Shown in pieces: positions 55,238 through 63,594 of a stretch of DNA of 64,000 bases; the stretch's first letter is position 1, and each line of letters starts with the position of its first letter. The DNA comes from Paenibacillus paridis. GTDB taxonomy: Bacteria > Bacillota > Bacilli > Paenibacillales > Paenibacillaceae. The notes beneath the pieces were generated by a model. That model ran no database searches and was not told where the DNA came from. It saw only the letters and a list, made by a program, of their open reading frames with translations. The stretch covers positions 62,001 to 126,000 of the forward strand of contig NZ_VCIX01000092.1 in the NCBI RefSeq assembly GCF_006345825.1, given 5' to 3'. Both the position numbers and the translations under genes were made by a program.

Positions 55238-55525
55238 GTGATGGCAGGCATGGAACAGGAAGACGTGCGTGAGAGCATTATGAATGGCCTGAGGGAAGAG
55301 ATTGCGGAGTTAATCGATGATTCCGTTCTTGCGGGAGGAATCGGTGAGAATGACCAGCTGGAGCAGGCTGGCGTGGATTCATTTGTCATGATTAATCTGA
55401 TTCTTCGCGTGGAGCAGCGGTTCGGATTAACGCTATCGGGCGGGGAGCTGCGAACCGAGGTCGTCGGGACCTTGGGGGGACTGGCGGACAGCATATGCGC
55501 CAAACGAAAGACGGCTACGGCATGA
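55238..55525 (+). CDS. Carrier protein 2 (ACP/PCP-like)
   Basis: Phosphopantetheine carrier protein, 95 aa, with attachment Ser S48 in EQAGVDSFVMINLILRVEQR. The start is either GTG 55238 or ATG 55241; AGGGAG lies eight bases before the GTG. The last bases overlap the AsbE-like gene start (ATGA). It differs from the AsbD-like carrier, lacking the VDP-F-TVGSL tail, so it probably carries a different acyl group. Which ligase loads it is not known. Confidence 0.83.
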   Translation: MMAGMEQEDVRESIMNGLREEIAELIDDSVLAGGIGENDQLEQAGVDSFVMINLILRVEQRFGLTLSGGELRTEVVGTLGGLADSICAKRKTATA

Positions 55526-56481
55526 GCGGACCGCCGATTCATTGCTTATTGGATTGTTTGGCGTATCTTGTGCGGAACCGAACGGATATGGACCCGCGGC
55601 CCATTTATCTAGGTGTCTGGAATGCTCCGTTTATTGCGGATGAAGACGGGTTCTCTTACTATTCGGAAGAAATCGATCCCGATCTCGACCTGCGGCGCTT
55701 CGAGCAGTTGTACGGGCCGTGCCTGACTCGTTGGCTGGAGCCAGAATGGGAGAAGGAACGGCAGATCGCGCAGCTGGAGGAGGAGATGGCGGGAGCGGGC
55801 GAAACGGTATCCGTTATTGTGCTCGTTGATCTATATTACATGCCGCATTCTGCGATCTGCTACGGACTGAAGCACATGCCGCATATGCTCATTGTGGAGC
55901 TTGGTCGGGACGGCGCTTTGCGGGCGGTAGATCCGTTCTTCGATTGGGAGGGGGAGATTACCCGCTCGGTGCTGTACGAAGCTTTTACCTGCGGGGGACT
56001 GAGCTCCGGCATTACGCTTCGCCTCGACAAAGCCTCGGAGCCGGGGCCGATCCTAGCGAGAGAGGCATTCCGTATGCATTTCGACATGGAGACGAGTCCG
56101 TTGATCATGGGTGTGGATAACTATTTACGCCACATCGAGAACGGTACCCCCAACTATACGGCGGCGAAGCTGTACGCCAGCATCGGGCAGGTAGGGGTGA
56201 TTGCAAAGCGCTGGAAGGGACTCGGAGAAGTGGCTCGTTATTTTGCGGACACAGGCGGCGGGGATGGAGCGCCGGTTGTGGAGATGCTGGATCAGCTGCT
56301 TGTCAAATGGGAAAATATTGTGCTAGTCATCGTGAGGCTGGGAGTGCTTGGCAACCATGCCAAGCTGACCGACGCGCGGGCGAAGCTCGCCAAGCTGGCT
56401 GAGCTGGAACGCGACATTCGTGCTGCATTGTGGAAGCTATTCGAACGATGGGAGGCGGCGGGGCATGAGCGGGTCGGATAA
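55522..56481 (+). CDS. asbE: AsbE-like Cys acyltransferase (amide transfer from carrier protein)
   Basis: Protein of 319 aa. The N-terminal IHCLLDCLAYLV (H7, C8, C12), RPIYLGVWNAPF and a later HMLIVEL...VDPFFDWEGEI block give a Cys-His-Asp arrangement. These segments match my recollection of petrobactin AsbE, which transfers carrier-bound 3,4-dihydroxybenzoate onto spermidine amines; the fold also recalls the N-terminal domain of butirosin acyltransferase BtrH. The start at 55522 overlaps the upstream stop; an ATG at 55495 is possible. Its likely role here is to acylate an amine with the catechol. The AsbE match needs a profile search. Confidence 0.68.
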   Translation: MSGPPIHCLLDCLAYLVRNRTDMDPRPIYLGVWNAPFIADEDGFSYYSEEIDPDLDLRRFEQLYGPCLTRWLEPEWEKERQIAQLEEEMAGAGETVSVIVLVDLYYMPHSAICYGLKHMPHMLIVELGRDGALRAVDPFFDWEGEITRSVLYEAFTCGGLSSGITLRLDKASEPGPILAREAFRMHFDMETSPLIMGVDNYLRHIENGTPNYTAAKLYASIGQVGVIAKRWKGLGEVARYFADTGGGDGAPVVEMLDQLLVKWENIVLVIVRLGVLGNHAKLTDARAKLAKLAELERDIRAALWKLFERWEAAGHERVG

Positions 56482-57835
56482 GAAGCTCCGTATCGGTTAT
56501 TCCGCCGGTTCGGCGAGAATGGTGAACGAGCGGGCAATTGATTCCAACTGGGTTCGCTATATGGGGCAGCATGCCGAGCTGGTGCCGATTCCTCCGCTCG
56601 CCTTATACCGCCTCTTCGGAGGCTCGGTTGAACGATTCGTGCGGGAGTGGCCGGAGTCGCTGCAGCGTATGTCGGACGGGCTTTTGGAGCTTTGCAATCA
56701 CTATGACGTGAAGACCTTGTACCTAAACATTCCCGCGCTTGCCCCTTACCTGTTCATGGGGAGGGCAGCGGGCGGCCTCGATCTCGGATTTTTGTTAATC
56801 GCACATTCGGTGGCATCTGAGCATTGGCTGCGGCCATGGCTGGCCATTGCCCCGTTTCTGAGCGAACGGGATGTTCTGCTATGCTCTACGCCGAGCAGCA
56901 AAGCTGCTTTGTGCCAAATCTCTCCTCGTTACGAGCTGGCCAAGGTTATACCGCTGGCTATAGAACCAAGGGCCTGGAGTGAGGTAGAGGAGGCACTCGG
57001 ACGAAGGAACGGGCGAAGGCTGCTGTCCATCGGACGGCTGGAGGACGTAAAAAACATCGAGCTGCTGCTGCGGATGTTCGCGGCCGTGCTGGACGTCTTG
57101 CCGGATGCCACTCTGACTGTTGCAGGGGAATACACCGGTAGGGATAGGGCACAAATCGAGGGCTATGAAACGGTCATTACTGAATTGGTTGTGAGCCTTG
57201 AATTAGAGCGTCGTGTCAGCTTCGCAAAAGCCGTTGAAGGGGAAGCGAAGGAGTCTTTATTCTCGCAAGCCGATCTGCTCGTCAACGTCTCGACGGATCC
57301 CGGGGAGACGTTTGGTTATAACCTGCTGGAAGCGAAAGCGTGGGGAGTGCCCGCCGTGTGCGCGGGCTGGAATGGATTCCGAGACGTGATAACCGACGGG
57401 GAGGACGGTTTGCTCGTTCCTTGCGAATGGGATGGGCCTCACCCTGTCGTGGACGAGTGCCAGGCGTCGAAAGCGGTCCTGTCGCTGCTTATGAACGACG
57501 GCATGCGAATCCGAATGTCTCGGCAGGCTGCGGCATCGGCAAGAAGGTACGATAACCGGGATATATTCCCGGCAGTCGTGCGGGAAGCCGAGCAGGCCGC
57601 GGAAGCTGCAGTCAGCGAACCGGAACCGATAAACGTCGTCACGACGATGGGACAAAGCATGCCGCAGCAGGCGAAACTGTACCGATTGGAGCATTTGCAG
57701 CAGCTGCCATTCCATGGGCAGACACTGCTACGAATCGTAACATCTCCGTCGAAAACGCCGTTGTCGGAATGGATGCCGCTCGTCAAACCGATTGCAAGCC
57801 ATTATGCGGGGAGGACCGCTTATGCAGAGCATTAG
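56465..57835 (+). CDS. GT4-type glycosyltransferase
   Basis: GT-B glycosyltransferase, 456 aa. The C-terminal nucleotide-sugar domain shows RLLSIGRLEDVKNIELLLRM, ATLTVAGEYTG and the EX7E motif in ETFGYNLLEAKAWGVPAV (GT4, retaining). The N-terminal acceptor half is not typical in sequence. The ATG at 56465 lies behind GGGAGGCGGCGGGG and overlaps the AsbE-like gene by 17 bases. It probably adds a sugar to the product, perhaps the amino sugar made by the upstream pair. Petrobactin genes have no such enzyme, so the product here should differ. Confidence 0.85.
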   Translation: MSGSDKKLRIGYSAGSARMVNERAIDSNWVRYMGQHAELVPIPPLALYRLFGGSVERFVREWPESLQRMSDGLLELCNHYDVKTLYLNIPALAPYLFMGRAAGGLDLGFLLIAHSVASEHWLRPWLAIAPFLSERDVLLCSTPSSKAALCQISPRYELAKVIPLAIEPRAWSEVEEALGRRNGRRLLSIGRLEDVKNIELLLRMFAAVLDVLPDATLTVAGEYTGRDRAQIEGYETVITELVVSLELERRVSFAKAVEGEAKESLFSQADLLVNVSTDPGETFGYNLLEAKAWGVPAVCAGWNGFRDVITDGEDGLLVPCEWDGPHPVVDECQASKAVLSLLMNDGMRIRMSRQAAASARRYDNRDIFPAVVREAEQAAEAAVSEPEPINVVTTMGQSMPQQAKLYRLEHLQQLPFHGQTLLRIVTSPSKTPLSEWMPLVKPIASHYAGRTAYAEH

Positions 57836-59639
57836 ATTGTTTATGCGTCTAACGCCTTATGTCCGGATTCGTTGGCCGCTCACGGCGGCCGCATATGCTT
57901 GCGCCTTGTTGAGCTTAACCTGTCAACTTGCGCAGCCTTATCTGTTCTTGATGCTGATCGATCGGGTATTGACGGGGGGCGAACGGGAACTGCTCGCTCC
58001 GCTGCTGCTCGCTTCGGGGGGACTTGCGATTAGCTCCATGCTGCTTGGGACCGTGCAAGCCGCCATGTTCCGGTACTTGGGCATCCGGCATACGCTGGAC
58101 CTGCGCGAAGTCATCCTGGCGCATCTACGCCGATTGCCGATGGCTGAGATCGAACGGCATGGCGCGGGCAAATATTCCGCGTTGATGGGCATGGACACCG
58201 CGACGATGGGCAATTTTTTGAACCATGTGGTCAAGGAGCTGCTCTCCCAGTGGTACACGCTGCTGTTTGCGCTCGCAGTCATATTCTATCTGGATTGGCA
58301 GCTTGCGCTCGCGGCACTCGCGGTTATCCCGATTCTGCTGGCTATTCCCCGGATGTTCCGTTCGCTTATTATGCGCCATACAGGGGCTGTCAGGGCACAT
58401 AACGAGGAGATCGGCACGTATTTGTACGAAAGCATAGAGGGCTCTCGGGAGATTCGCATTCACGGGCTGGAACGATGGGAGCGGGAACGAAACGAAGCCC
58501 GCTACCGCAATCTGGTGGGAGCTAGCGTAAAGGATACGCTTTACCGGGTGCTGTCGGCTCATTCAGGCTCGCTCGCGGTAAGCGGCATCGTCGTATTGGT
58601 CTACGGCTTTGGCTCCGGCAGGGTAATGGACGGGACGATGACGATTGGCATGCTCGTCGCTTTGGTTCAATATTTAAACAATGCGCTTGCCCCCGTGCAG
58701 GCCATGAACCACTTTGTGGGGGAGCTCCAGGGCGGGGAAGTGGCCATGAAGCGAATCGAGGAATTTCTCTGCTCGCCAGAGGAGCCGATGCCCCGCGAAG
58801 GCGCTGCGGAAGAAGTGACGGGACAGCCTTGGCTGCCGACTGTCGAGGCTGAGGGTCTGACGGTTCTAGGCGGAGAACAGACGATATTGGACGGTGTCGA
58901 CTTCGCTCTGAAGGAGGGGCAAACAGCTGCGTTCGTCGGACGAAGCGGCTCGGGCAAAAGCACATTGTTCCGCGCGATCCTCGGCTTCATGCCGGTAGAG
59001 ACCGGCGTAATCCGGCTCGGAGGCGTGCCGCATACTGCATGGACAAGGGAATTTCTCAATCGTCGTATCGGAGCGGTGTTCCAAGAGAGCTTTCTGTTCG
59101 CGGGCAGCATTCGCGATAATATCGCGATCGGACGGCTGGATGCAACGGATGAGGAGATTTACGAGGCTGCCTGCAAGGCGGACTTAGGGTCCTGGATTGA
59201 CAGCCAACCTGATGGGCTGGCTACGGCAGTAGGCCATCGAGGCGACGGGTTGTCGGGTGGACAGCGGCAGCGGGTTGCCATTGCCAGAGTATTCCTGCAA
59301 CGGCCGGAGGTGCTAATCTTGGACGAGCCAACCTCCGCGCTTGATCGAGGGACGGAGGGACAGGTGCTGGAGGCTTTGGCTGAGCTGATGAAAGGGAAAA
59401 CGACGCTAATCTCCACGCACAAGCTCCAAACCGTGGAAGGAGCGGACATGATCTATGTAATGGAAGCGGGGGAAATGACGGATAAGGGCAGCCATGCCGA
59501 GCTGTTAAAGCGCGGAAGCGCGCCTTACCTTGCGATGCTTAGCCGCCAAAGCCGTATCTCGGAATCGGAGGAGCTCGAAGGTGAGGCAGTGCCTTCGGAT
59601 CTGCCGCTTGAGTTGTCTAAGAGGGAGATGCCGGCATGA
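57822..59639 (+). CDS. ABC exporter, fused membrane and ATPase domains
   Basis: Half-size ABC transporter of the MsbA/LmrA type, 605 aa. An N-terminal six-helix membrane domain (about 1-310) precedes an ATPase domain with Walker A GRSGSGKST (about 373-381), Q-loop FQESFLFAGSIRDNI, signature LSGGQRQR, Walker B VLILDEPTSALD and H-loop ISTHKLQT. It should act as a homodimer exporting the cluster product or conferring self-protection. The ATG at 57822 follows GGGGAGGA and overlaps the glycosyltransferase end by 14 bases. The C-terminus overlaps the next ligase (ATGA). Confidence 0.9.
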   Translation: MQSIRLFMRLTPYVRIRWPLTAAAYACALLSLTCQLAQPYLFLMLIDRVLTGGERELLAPLLLASGGLAISSMLLGTVQAAMFRYLGIRHTLDLREVILAHLRRLPMAEIERHGAGKYSALMGMDTATMGNFLNHVVKELLSQWYTLLFALAVIFYLDWQLALAALAVIPILLAIPRMFRSLIMRHTGAVRAHNEEIGTYLYESIEGSREIRIHGLERWERERNEARYRNLVGASVKDTLYRVLSAHSGSLAVSGIVVLVYGFGSGRVMDGTMTIGMLVALVQYLNNALAPVQAMNHFVGELQGGEVAMKRIEEFLCSPEEPMPREGAAEEVTGQPWLPTVEAEGLTVLGGEQTILDGVDFALKEGQTAAFVGRSGSGKSTLFRAILGFMPVETGVIRLGGVPHTAWTREFLNRRIGAVFQESFLFAGSIRDNIAIGRLDATDEEIYEAACKADLGSWIDSQPDGLATAVGHRGDGLSGGQRQRVAIARVFLQRPEVLILDEPTSALDRGTEGQVLEALAELMKGKTTLISTHKLQTVEGADMIYVMEAGEMTDKGSHAELLKRGSAPYLAMLSRQSRISESEELEGEAVPSDLPLELSKREMPA

Positions 59640-61243
59640 GCGCGATACCGATTTCGTTTGCGAAGTGGCTGCTGGATACCGCCAGGCCGGATCGCGGCAT
59701 GTTCTACGATCTCAATGGTGAACGCTGCTATATCAGCTTCGACGAGCTTTACCGGGAAGCGCTGCTTATGGCGCAGCGCCTTGGTAGCCTGAAGCTTCGT
59801 CCGCGGTTTATCGCGCCGATCTGGATGACGTCCTCCCCGGCTTGCTTCCGTGCGATCATGGCTGTTGCGCTGGCGGACGGTATACCGGTCCCGCTGCATG
59901 CCGCTTCCTCCATTGCGGAAATACCAGCGATACTGGGCGGGCTGGAGGCCGAGCTTTTCCTCTATAGCCCGTCGCTGCTCTCGGCTTCGCGACTGGCTGA
60001 AAGTTGGGAAGCGCTAGCGGGACACGTAGCACTGCTCATGGACGGCGAGACAGCTGAGGTATGTAATACGGAGATGCAAGACCTGGCGAGCGGGCTGCCA
60101 GAAAGAACGCGCCGTTATGTACCGCCGCATGATACAGCGTTTATCTTCATGAGCTCCGGCTCCACGGGTACGCCAAAGGGCATTATGCTGAGCCTTCGCA
60201 ATGTTTGGTCCAACGTTCGATCCATTAGGCAAAGTCTGGAGCTAGGCGGAAGCGACAGTGTGCTCATTACGAAGTCGCCGGGCTATTGCTCGACGGTAAC
60301 GGGCGAATGGCTGCTCGCGCTGGATGCGGGAATGAATATCGCTCTTGCGCCAGGCTTGACCCACCCGTTGCAGCTTATTTCGGCGATTCGAGAGCATCGG
60401 CCTACGTTTCTATGTACCGTGCCGGCTGTCATGCTGCCGCTTGCTAAATCCGTCAAGTGGCAGGCAGGCGATTTTCAAAGCTTGCGGAAGCTGATCGTTG
60501 TCGGTGCGGCAATGCCGCCCGATATGCTTCTGCTGATGCAGAGCAGGCTGCCAGCCACGGACATCATGCCATGCTACGGGCTGACAGAGGCATCGCCGCG
60601 CGTGACGTATTTGCCTTCGCGCTGGCTTACGGTCAAGCCTGGTTCGGCGGGGAAGGCCGTTCCCGGCGTTGAGCTCGCTATTTACCATAACGGACAGCAT
60701 TGTCCGCCGGGCGAGACGGGGGAAGTCGTCGTCAGGGGCGATAACGTGATGCTGGGTTACTATAACGACGAGAAACGTACGGCGGAGGCGTTGACGCCGA
60801 TTGGATTGCGGACGAAGGACGAGGGATGGCTTGATGAGGATGGCTGCCTGTATTTAACCGGCCGATCGGACTATGCGTTCAACGTAGCTGGGCACCTGCT
60901 TCATCCGGAAACGCTGGAGAATGTTCTGCTGTCGCATGCCGCTGTGGCCGAGGCTGCGGTGGCGGGCATGAAGGATGCAGCAACGGGAAGCCGACCCGTC
61001 GCATTTGTTGTCCTAGAAGAGGGGGGCTCTGCTTATAACGATGCCAAAGCCGTGACAGAGCTGCTCGAGTATTGCCGGGAACGGCTTCCTGCGGCGGGAA
61101 GACCCCGGGACATTATGATCGTTCCGGCGCTGCCCCGAACGAAGACGGGCAAGCTGGACCGAAGAGCCATTCAAGCAAAAGTAGAGGAGGGGTACGATGA
61201 TCACGGAAGAAGAGAGATCTCCGTTGCAATTGACGGTCATTGA
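59636..61243 (+). CDS. AMP-dependent acyl ligase 2
   Basis: ANL-superfamily acyl-CoA/ACP ligase, 535 aa. Motifs: FIFMSSGSTGTPKGIML (A3), PCYGLTEASPRV (A5), DEGWLDEDGCLYLTGRSDY (A7-A8, with DY in place of the usual D-D/E) and TKTGKLDRRAI (A10 Lys). It differs clearly from the AsbC-like ligase. The start ATG overlaps the exporter stop. Its last 47 bases overlap a carrier protein gene, so it probably loads that carrier. Candidate substrates are an amino, fatty or aryl acid; the binding pocket cannot be read by eye. Confidence 0.85.
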   Translation: MSAIPISFAKWLLDTARPDRGMFYDLNGERCYISFDELYREALLMAQRLGSLKLRPRFIAPIWMTSSPACFRAIMAVALADGIPVPLHAASSIAEIPAILGGLEAELFLYSPSLLSASRLAESWEALAGHVALLMDGETAEVCNTEMQDLASGLPERTRRYVPPHDTAFIFMSSGSTGTPKGIMLSLRNVWSNVRSIRQSLELGGSDSVLITKSPGYCSTVTGEWLLALDAGMNIALAPGLTHPLQLISAIREHRPTFLCTVPAVMLPLAKSVKWQAGDFQSLRKLIVVGAAMPPDMLLLMQSRLPATDIMPCYGLTEASPRVTYLPSRWLTVKPGSAGKAVPGVELAIYHNGQHCPPGETGEVVVRGDNVMLGYYNDEKRTAEALTPIGLRTKDEGWLDEDGCLYLTGRSDYAFNVAGHLLHPETLENVLLSHAAVAEAAVAGMKDAATGSRPVAFVVLEEGGSAYNDAKAVTELLEYCRERLPAAGRPRDIMIVPALPRTKTGKLDRRAIQAKVEEGYDDHGRREISVAIDGH

Positions 61244-61460
61244 CATTATGGCGGGGCTGTTGAGACGGCGGCCGGAGGATATTCGGTTGGAGCATTCGCT
61301 GCTAAACGATTTGTATTTGGATTCGCTGCATGTGCTGGAGCTGCTTACACTGCTGGAGCAGCGGTTCGGCTTCGAAACCGACGCCGAGGACCTGCAGCCG
61401 CATGTGTTCAGCACGGTGGAATCCGTAGTCGCGTTCGTTCGCGAGAAGGCGGCTTCATGA
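61197..61460 (+). CDS. Carrier protein 3 (ACP/PCP-like)
   Basis: Phosphopantetheine carrier protein, 87 aa, with attachment Ser S43 in LLNDLYLDSLHVLELLTLLE. The ATG follows GAGGAGGGG inside the end of ligase 2, giving a 47-base overlap, and its own stop overlaps the next gene (ATGA). It sits between two adenylating enzymes, either of which may load it. It is the third carrier protein in this operon. Confidence 0.85.
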   Translation: MITEEERSPLQLTVIDIMAGLLRRRPEDIRLEHSLLNDLYLDSLHVLELLTLLEQRFGFETDAEDLQPHVFSTVESVVAFVREKAAS

Positions 61461-62596
61461 CGGGAATTACGATGCCGGAACGACTGGAGCGAGCCGCGGC
61501 GACGGCGGCCGAGCAATATCCGTTTTATCGGCCGTTTCAAGGTGCCGGGACATCCTTCCGCGATCTGCCCGTCATGGACAAGGCGACGATCAACGCTAAC
61601 CGGGAGCTGCTTGAGCTTCCCACCCAGGAATCGTTGATCGTCTCCCATACTTCGGGCAGCACGGGCACGCCGTTCCGTTGCATAAAGACTCGGGAGGAGC
61701 AGCGGGCGTTATGGCTCGCTATCCAGCGGAGCCGGCGGAGAGCCGGCGTGCCGACAAACGGCCGCATGCTGCTTCTGGGCAACGCCTTGCTCGCGGACCG
61801 CAGGATGGTTACGCTCTACGGCAACCGGATGATGCAGGAAAAACCGCATCTGATTCAGGGGCGCTGCTCCGGCCTATACGAGCTTGCCATGTATGTGGAA
61901 AGGAACGGATTGCCAATAGCTGACTCGCTCGTCGCCTTGCAGAACTGGGGTGAATATGCGCAGCCGGGACAACGCAAAGAAATTGAGCGCGTCTTCGGCG
62001 TGCCCATGCTGGACTATTACGGCATGGAGGAAATGTGGCTTATCGCCTTCGCGGGCATGGACGGGGTGCTTCGCATCGACGAATCGCTCGTATACGTGGA
62101 AGTGCTGGACCCCATCACGCTGCAGCCCGTCCCCGAAGACGAGACGGGGGAGCTGGTGGTGACTTCCTTCGTCATGAATAGCTTGCCCTTCCTGCGCTAC
62201 AGGACGGGGGACATGGGGAGAATCAGGCGTGACGAAGCCCCCGGTGGGCCGAGCCTTACGCTGATGCCATTCCGGCAATCCTCCATCAAGCTTCCTGGCA
62301 GAGAGGTTCAGTCTGCCGTATTGCGTTATCTTGATGGGTTCTACAAGTGGCTGGCAACGGATCTTGGCGTCAGGCAATTCCAGCTCGTTCAGGAGTCGTA
62401 TTACGAATTCCGCCTCCGTGTCGCCGGTAACCAAAGCAGCGGCGCGGAGCTGGAAGAAGCGGCGGACAAGCTGGCGAATTTGCTGAAAAAGGTGCTTTTG
62501 ACAGACGAATTGCAGATCGCCGTGGAGCATGTAGAAGAGATTCAGCCCCATCCCGTCAGCGGGAAGTGCCATCCCTTTGTCAGCCATGTGTCTTGA
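61457..62596 (+). CDS. PaaK/CapK-like adenylate-forming ligase
   Basis: Phenylacetate-CoA ligase-like protein, 379 aa, shorter than typical PaaK (about 430). Visible motifs are IVSHTSGSTGTPFRC (P-loop), MLDYYGMEEMWLIAF and FLRYRTGDMGRIRR; a C-terminal mini-domain follows. Such enzymes activate aromatic or amino acids for CoA or carrier proteins. The start overlaps the carrier 3 stop, and it may compete with or replace ligase 2 in loading that carrier. This is the third adenylating enzyme of the operon. Substrate unknown. Confidence 0.8.
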   Translation: MTGITMPERLERAAATAAEQYPFYRPFQGAGTSFRDLPVMDKATINANRELLELPTQESLIVSHTSGSTGTPFRCIKTREEQRALWLAIQRSRRRAGVPTNGRMLLLGNALLADRRMVTLYGNRMMQEKPHLIQGRCSGLYELAMYVERNGLPIADSLVALQNWGEYAQPGQRKEIERVFGVPMLDYYGMEEMWLIAFAGMDGVLRIDESLVYVEVLDPITLQPVPEDETGELVVTSFVMNSLPFLRYRTGDMGRIRRDEAPGGPSLTLMPFRQSSIKLPGREVQSAVLRYLDGFYKWLATDLGVRQFQLVQESYYEFRLRVAGNQSSGAELEEAADKLANLLKKVLLTDELQIAVEHVEEIQPHPVSGKCHPFVSHVS

Positions 62597-62643
62597 TTTG
62601 GTAATCTCGTTCAATCTAACTATGGGGGAGGAAGCAGAGGGAC

Positions 62644-63594
62644 ATGGTTACAGACGTTTATCGTCACGAAAGCCCGGCTGGGCTAGCCGCGCTGGAATGC
62701 ACGGCATCATGCATCGTAGCGGCGCTTTCGCTTTCCGGCGAAGATCCACGCTATTTTCTGCTCGGCTACTGGCATATCGGATATTATGACGGCATGCTGA
62801 TGTCCGTTCGGAACATGAAGTGGATTGATTTGCAGTTCGAATACGGAATCCGCTTCTACCTGACATCGGGGAGCGCCGAGGCGATCAGCTCGCTGCTCGA
62901 TGAAGGCGGAATGGCAATCGTATTATGCAAAGCCTCCAAGCTGCGTTTTTTCCCGAGGTCCATGCTGGGCTTCGAGTCGGCCGGCTTCTACCATAGCGTT
63001 CTGCTCCATAGACGGGTTGGCGGAGAAGGGGAGGGCCGTTATGAGGTCGTGGACCCGGTAGCCGGCTACGCGGGAGAGATGACAGCGACGGAGCTCTTGG
63101 TAGCCAGCGTGAGGAGGAATGAGCTGGTGTATTGCAAGCTGGCTTGGGACGCTGCTTACAGACGGCCCTCTCGGGAGGTATCGCTGCGCAAGGAGTCGGC
63201 GGCGATTCTAAACGGTTATCGGAGGGAGGCGGGCAGAGCTTTCCAACTCTTCTGCGCCGATGTTACAGCCAGTGCCGATTGGGAAGAAGAACGGCGCAGA
63301 ACGTGGGCGGAGCAGAACATGATCGCGCTCTCCGCTTTGATCCGGATGCGAGGTCTCGTATGGCAAAGCTATCGGGAGCTTGGATCATATTCGGAATGGG
63401 AAGCGGAAGAAGGCGCCCGAAGAGCGGAAGATGTGAAGCGGGGCTGGATGAACGTTAACCTGCTGCTGGCGAAGCTTGGGAAACGCCGGCCGGCCGGGGA
63501 CCTACGGGAAGGACTGCTGCGCAAGCTGGAAGGAGCCCAGCTTGCAGAGCTGGAGCTTCTCGAATATTTGGCGGCGGGAGGCGGGGCTGAGTGA
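62644..63594 (+). CDS. BtrH/AsbE-like Cys-His-Asp protein, second copy
   Basis: Protein of 316 aa, diverged from the AsbE-like protein but with a similar layout: ALECTASCIVAAL (C19, C23), RYFLLGYWHIGYYDG, then FYHSVLLHRR and YEVVDPVAGYAGEM, giving Cys, His and Asp in the order of BtrH-type N-terminal domains. The rest is helical and rich in Glu/Arg. It may transfer an acyl group from carrier 2 or 3 to an amine. The ATG follows GGGGGAGGAAGCAGAGGG. Its stop overlaps the AsbF-like ATG by one base. Assignment rests on motif pattern only. Confidence 0.55.
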   Translation: MVTDVYRHESPAGLAALECTASCIVAALSLSGEDPRYFLLGYWHIGYYDGMLMSVRNMKWIDLQFEYGIRFYLTSGSAEAISSLLDEGGMAIVLCKASKLRFFPRSMLGFESAGFYHSVLLHRRVGGEGEGRYEVVDPVAGYAGEMTATELLVASVRRNELVYCKLAWDAAYRRPSREVSLRKESAAILNGYRREAGRAFQLFCADVTASADWEEERRRTWAEQNMIALSALIRMRGLVWQSYRELGSYSEWEAEEGARRAEDVKRGWMNVNLLLAKLGKRRPAGDLREGLLRKLEGAQLAELELLEYLAAGGGAE

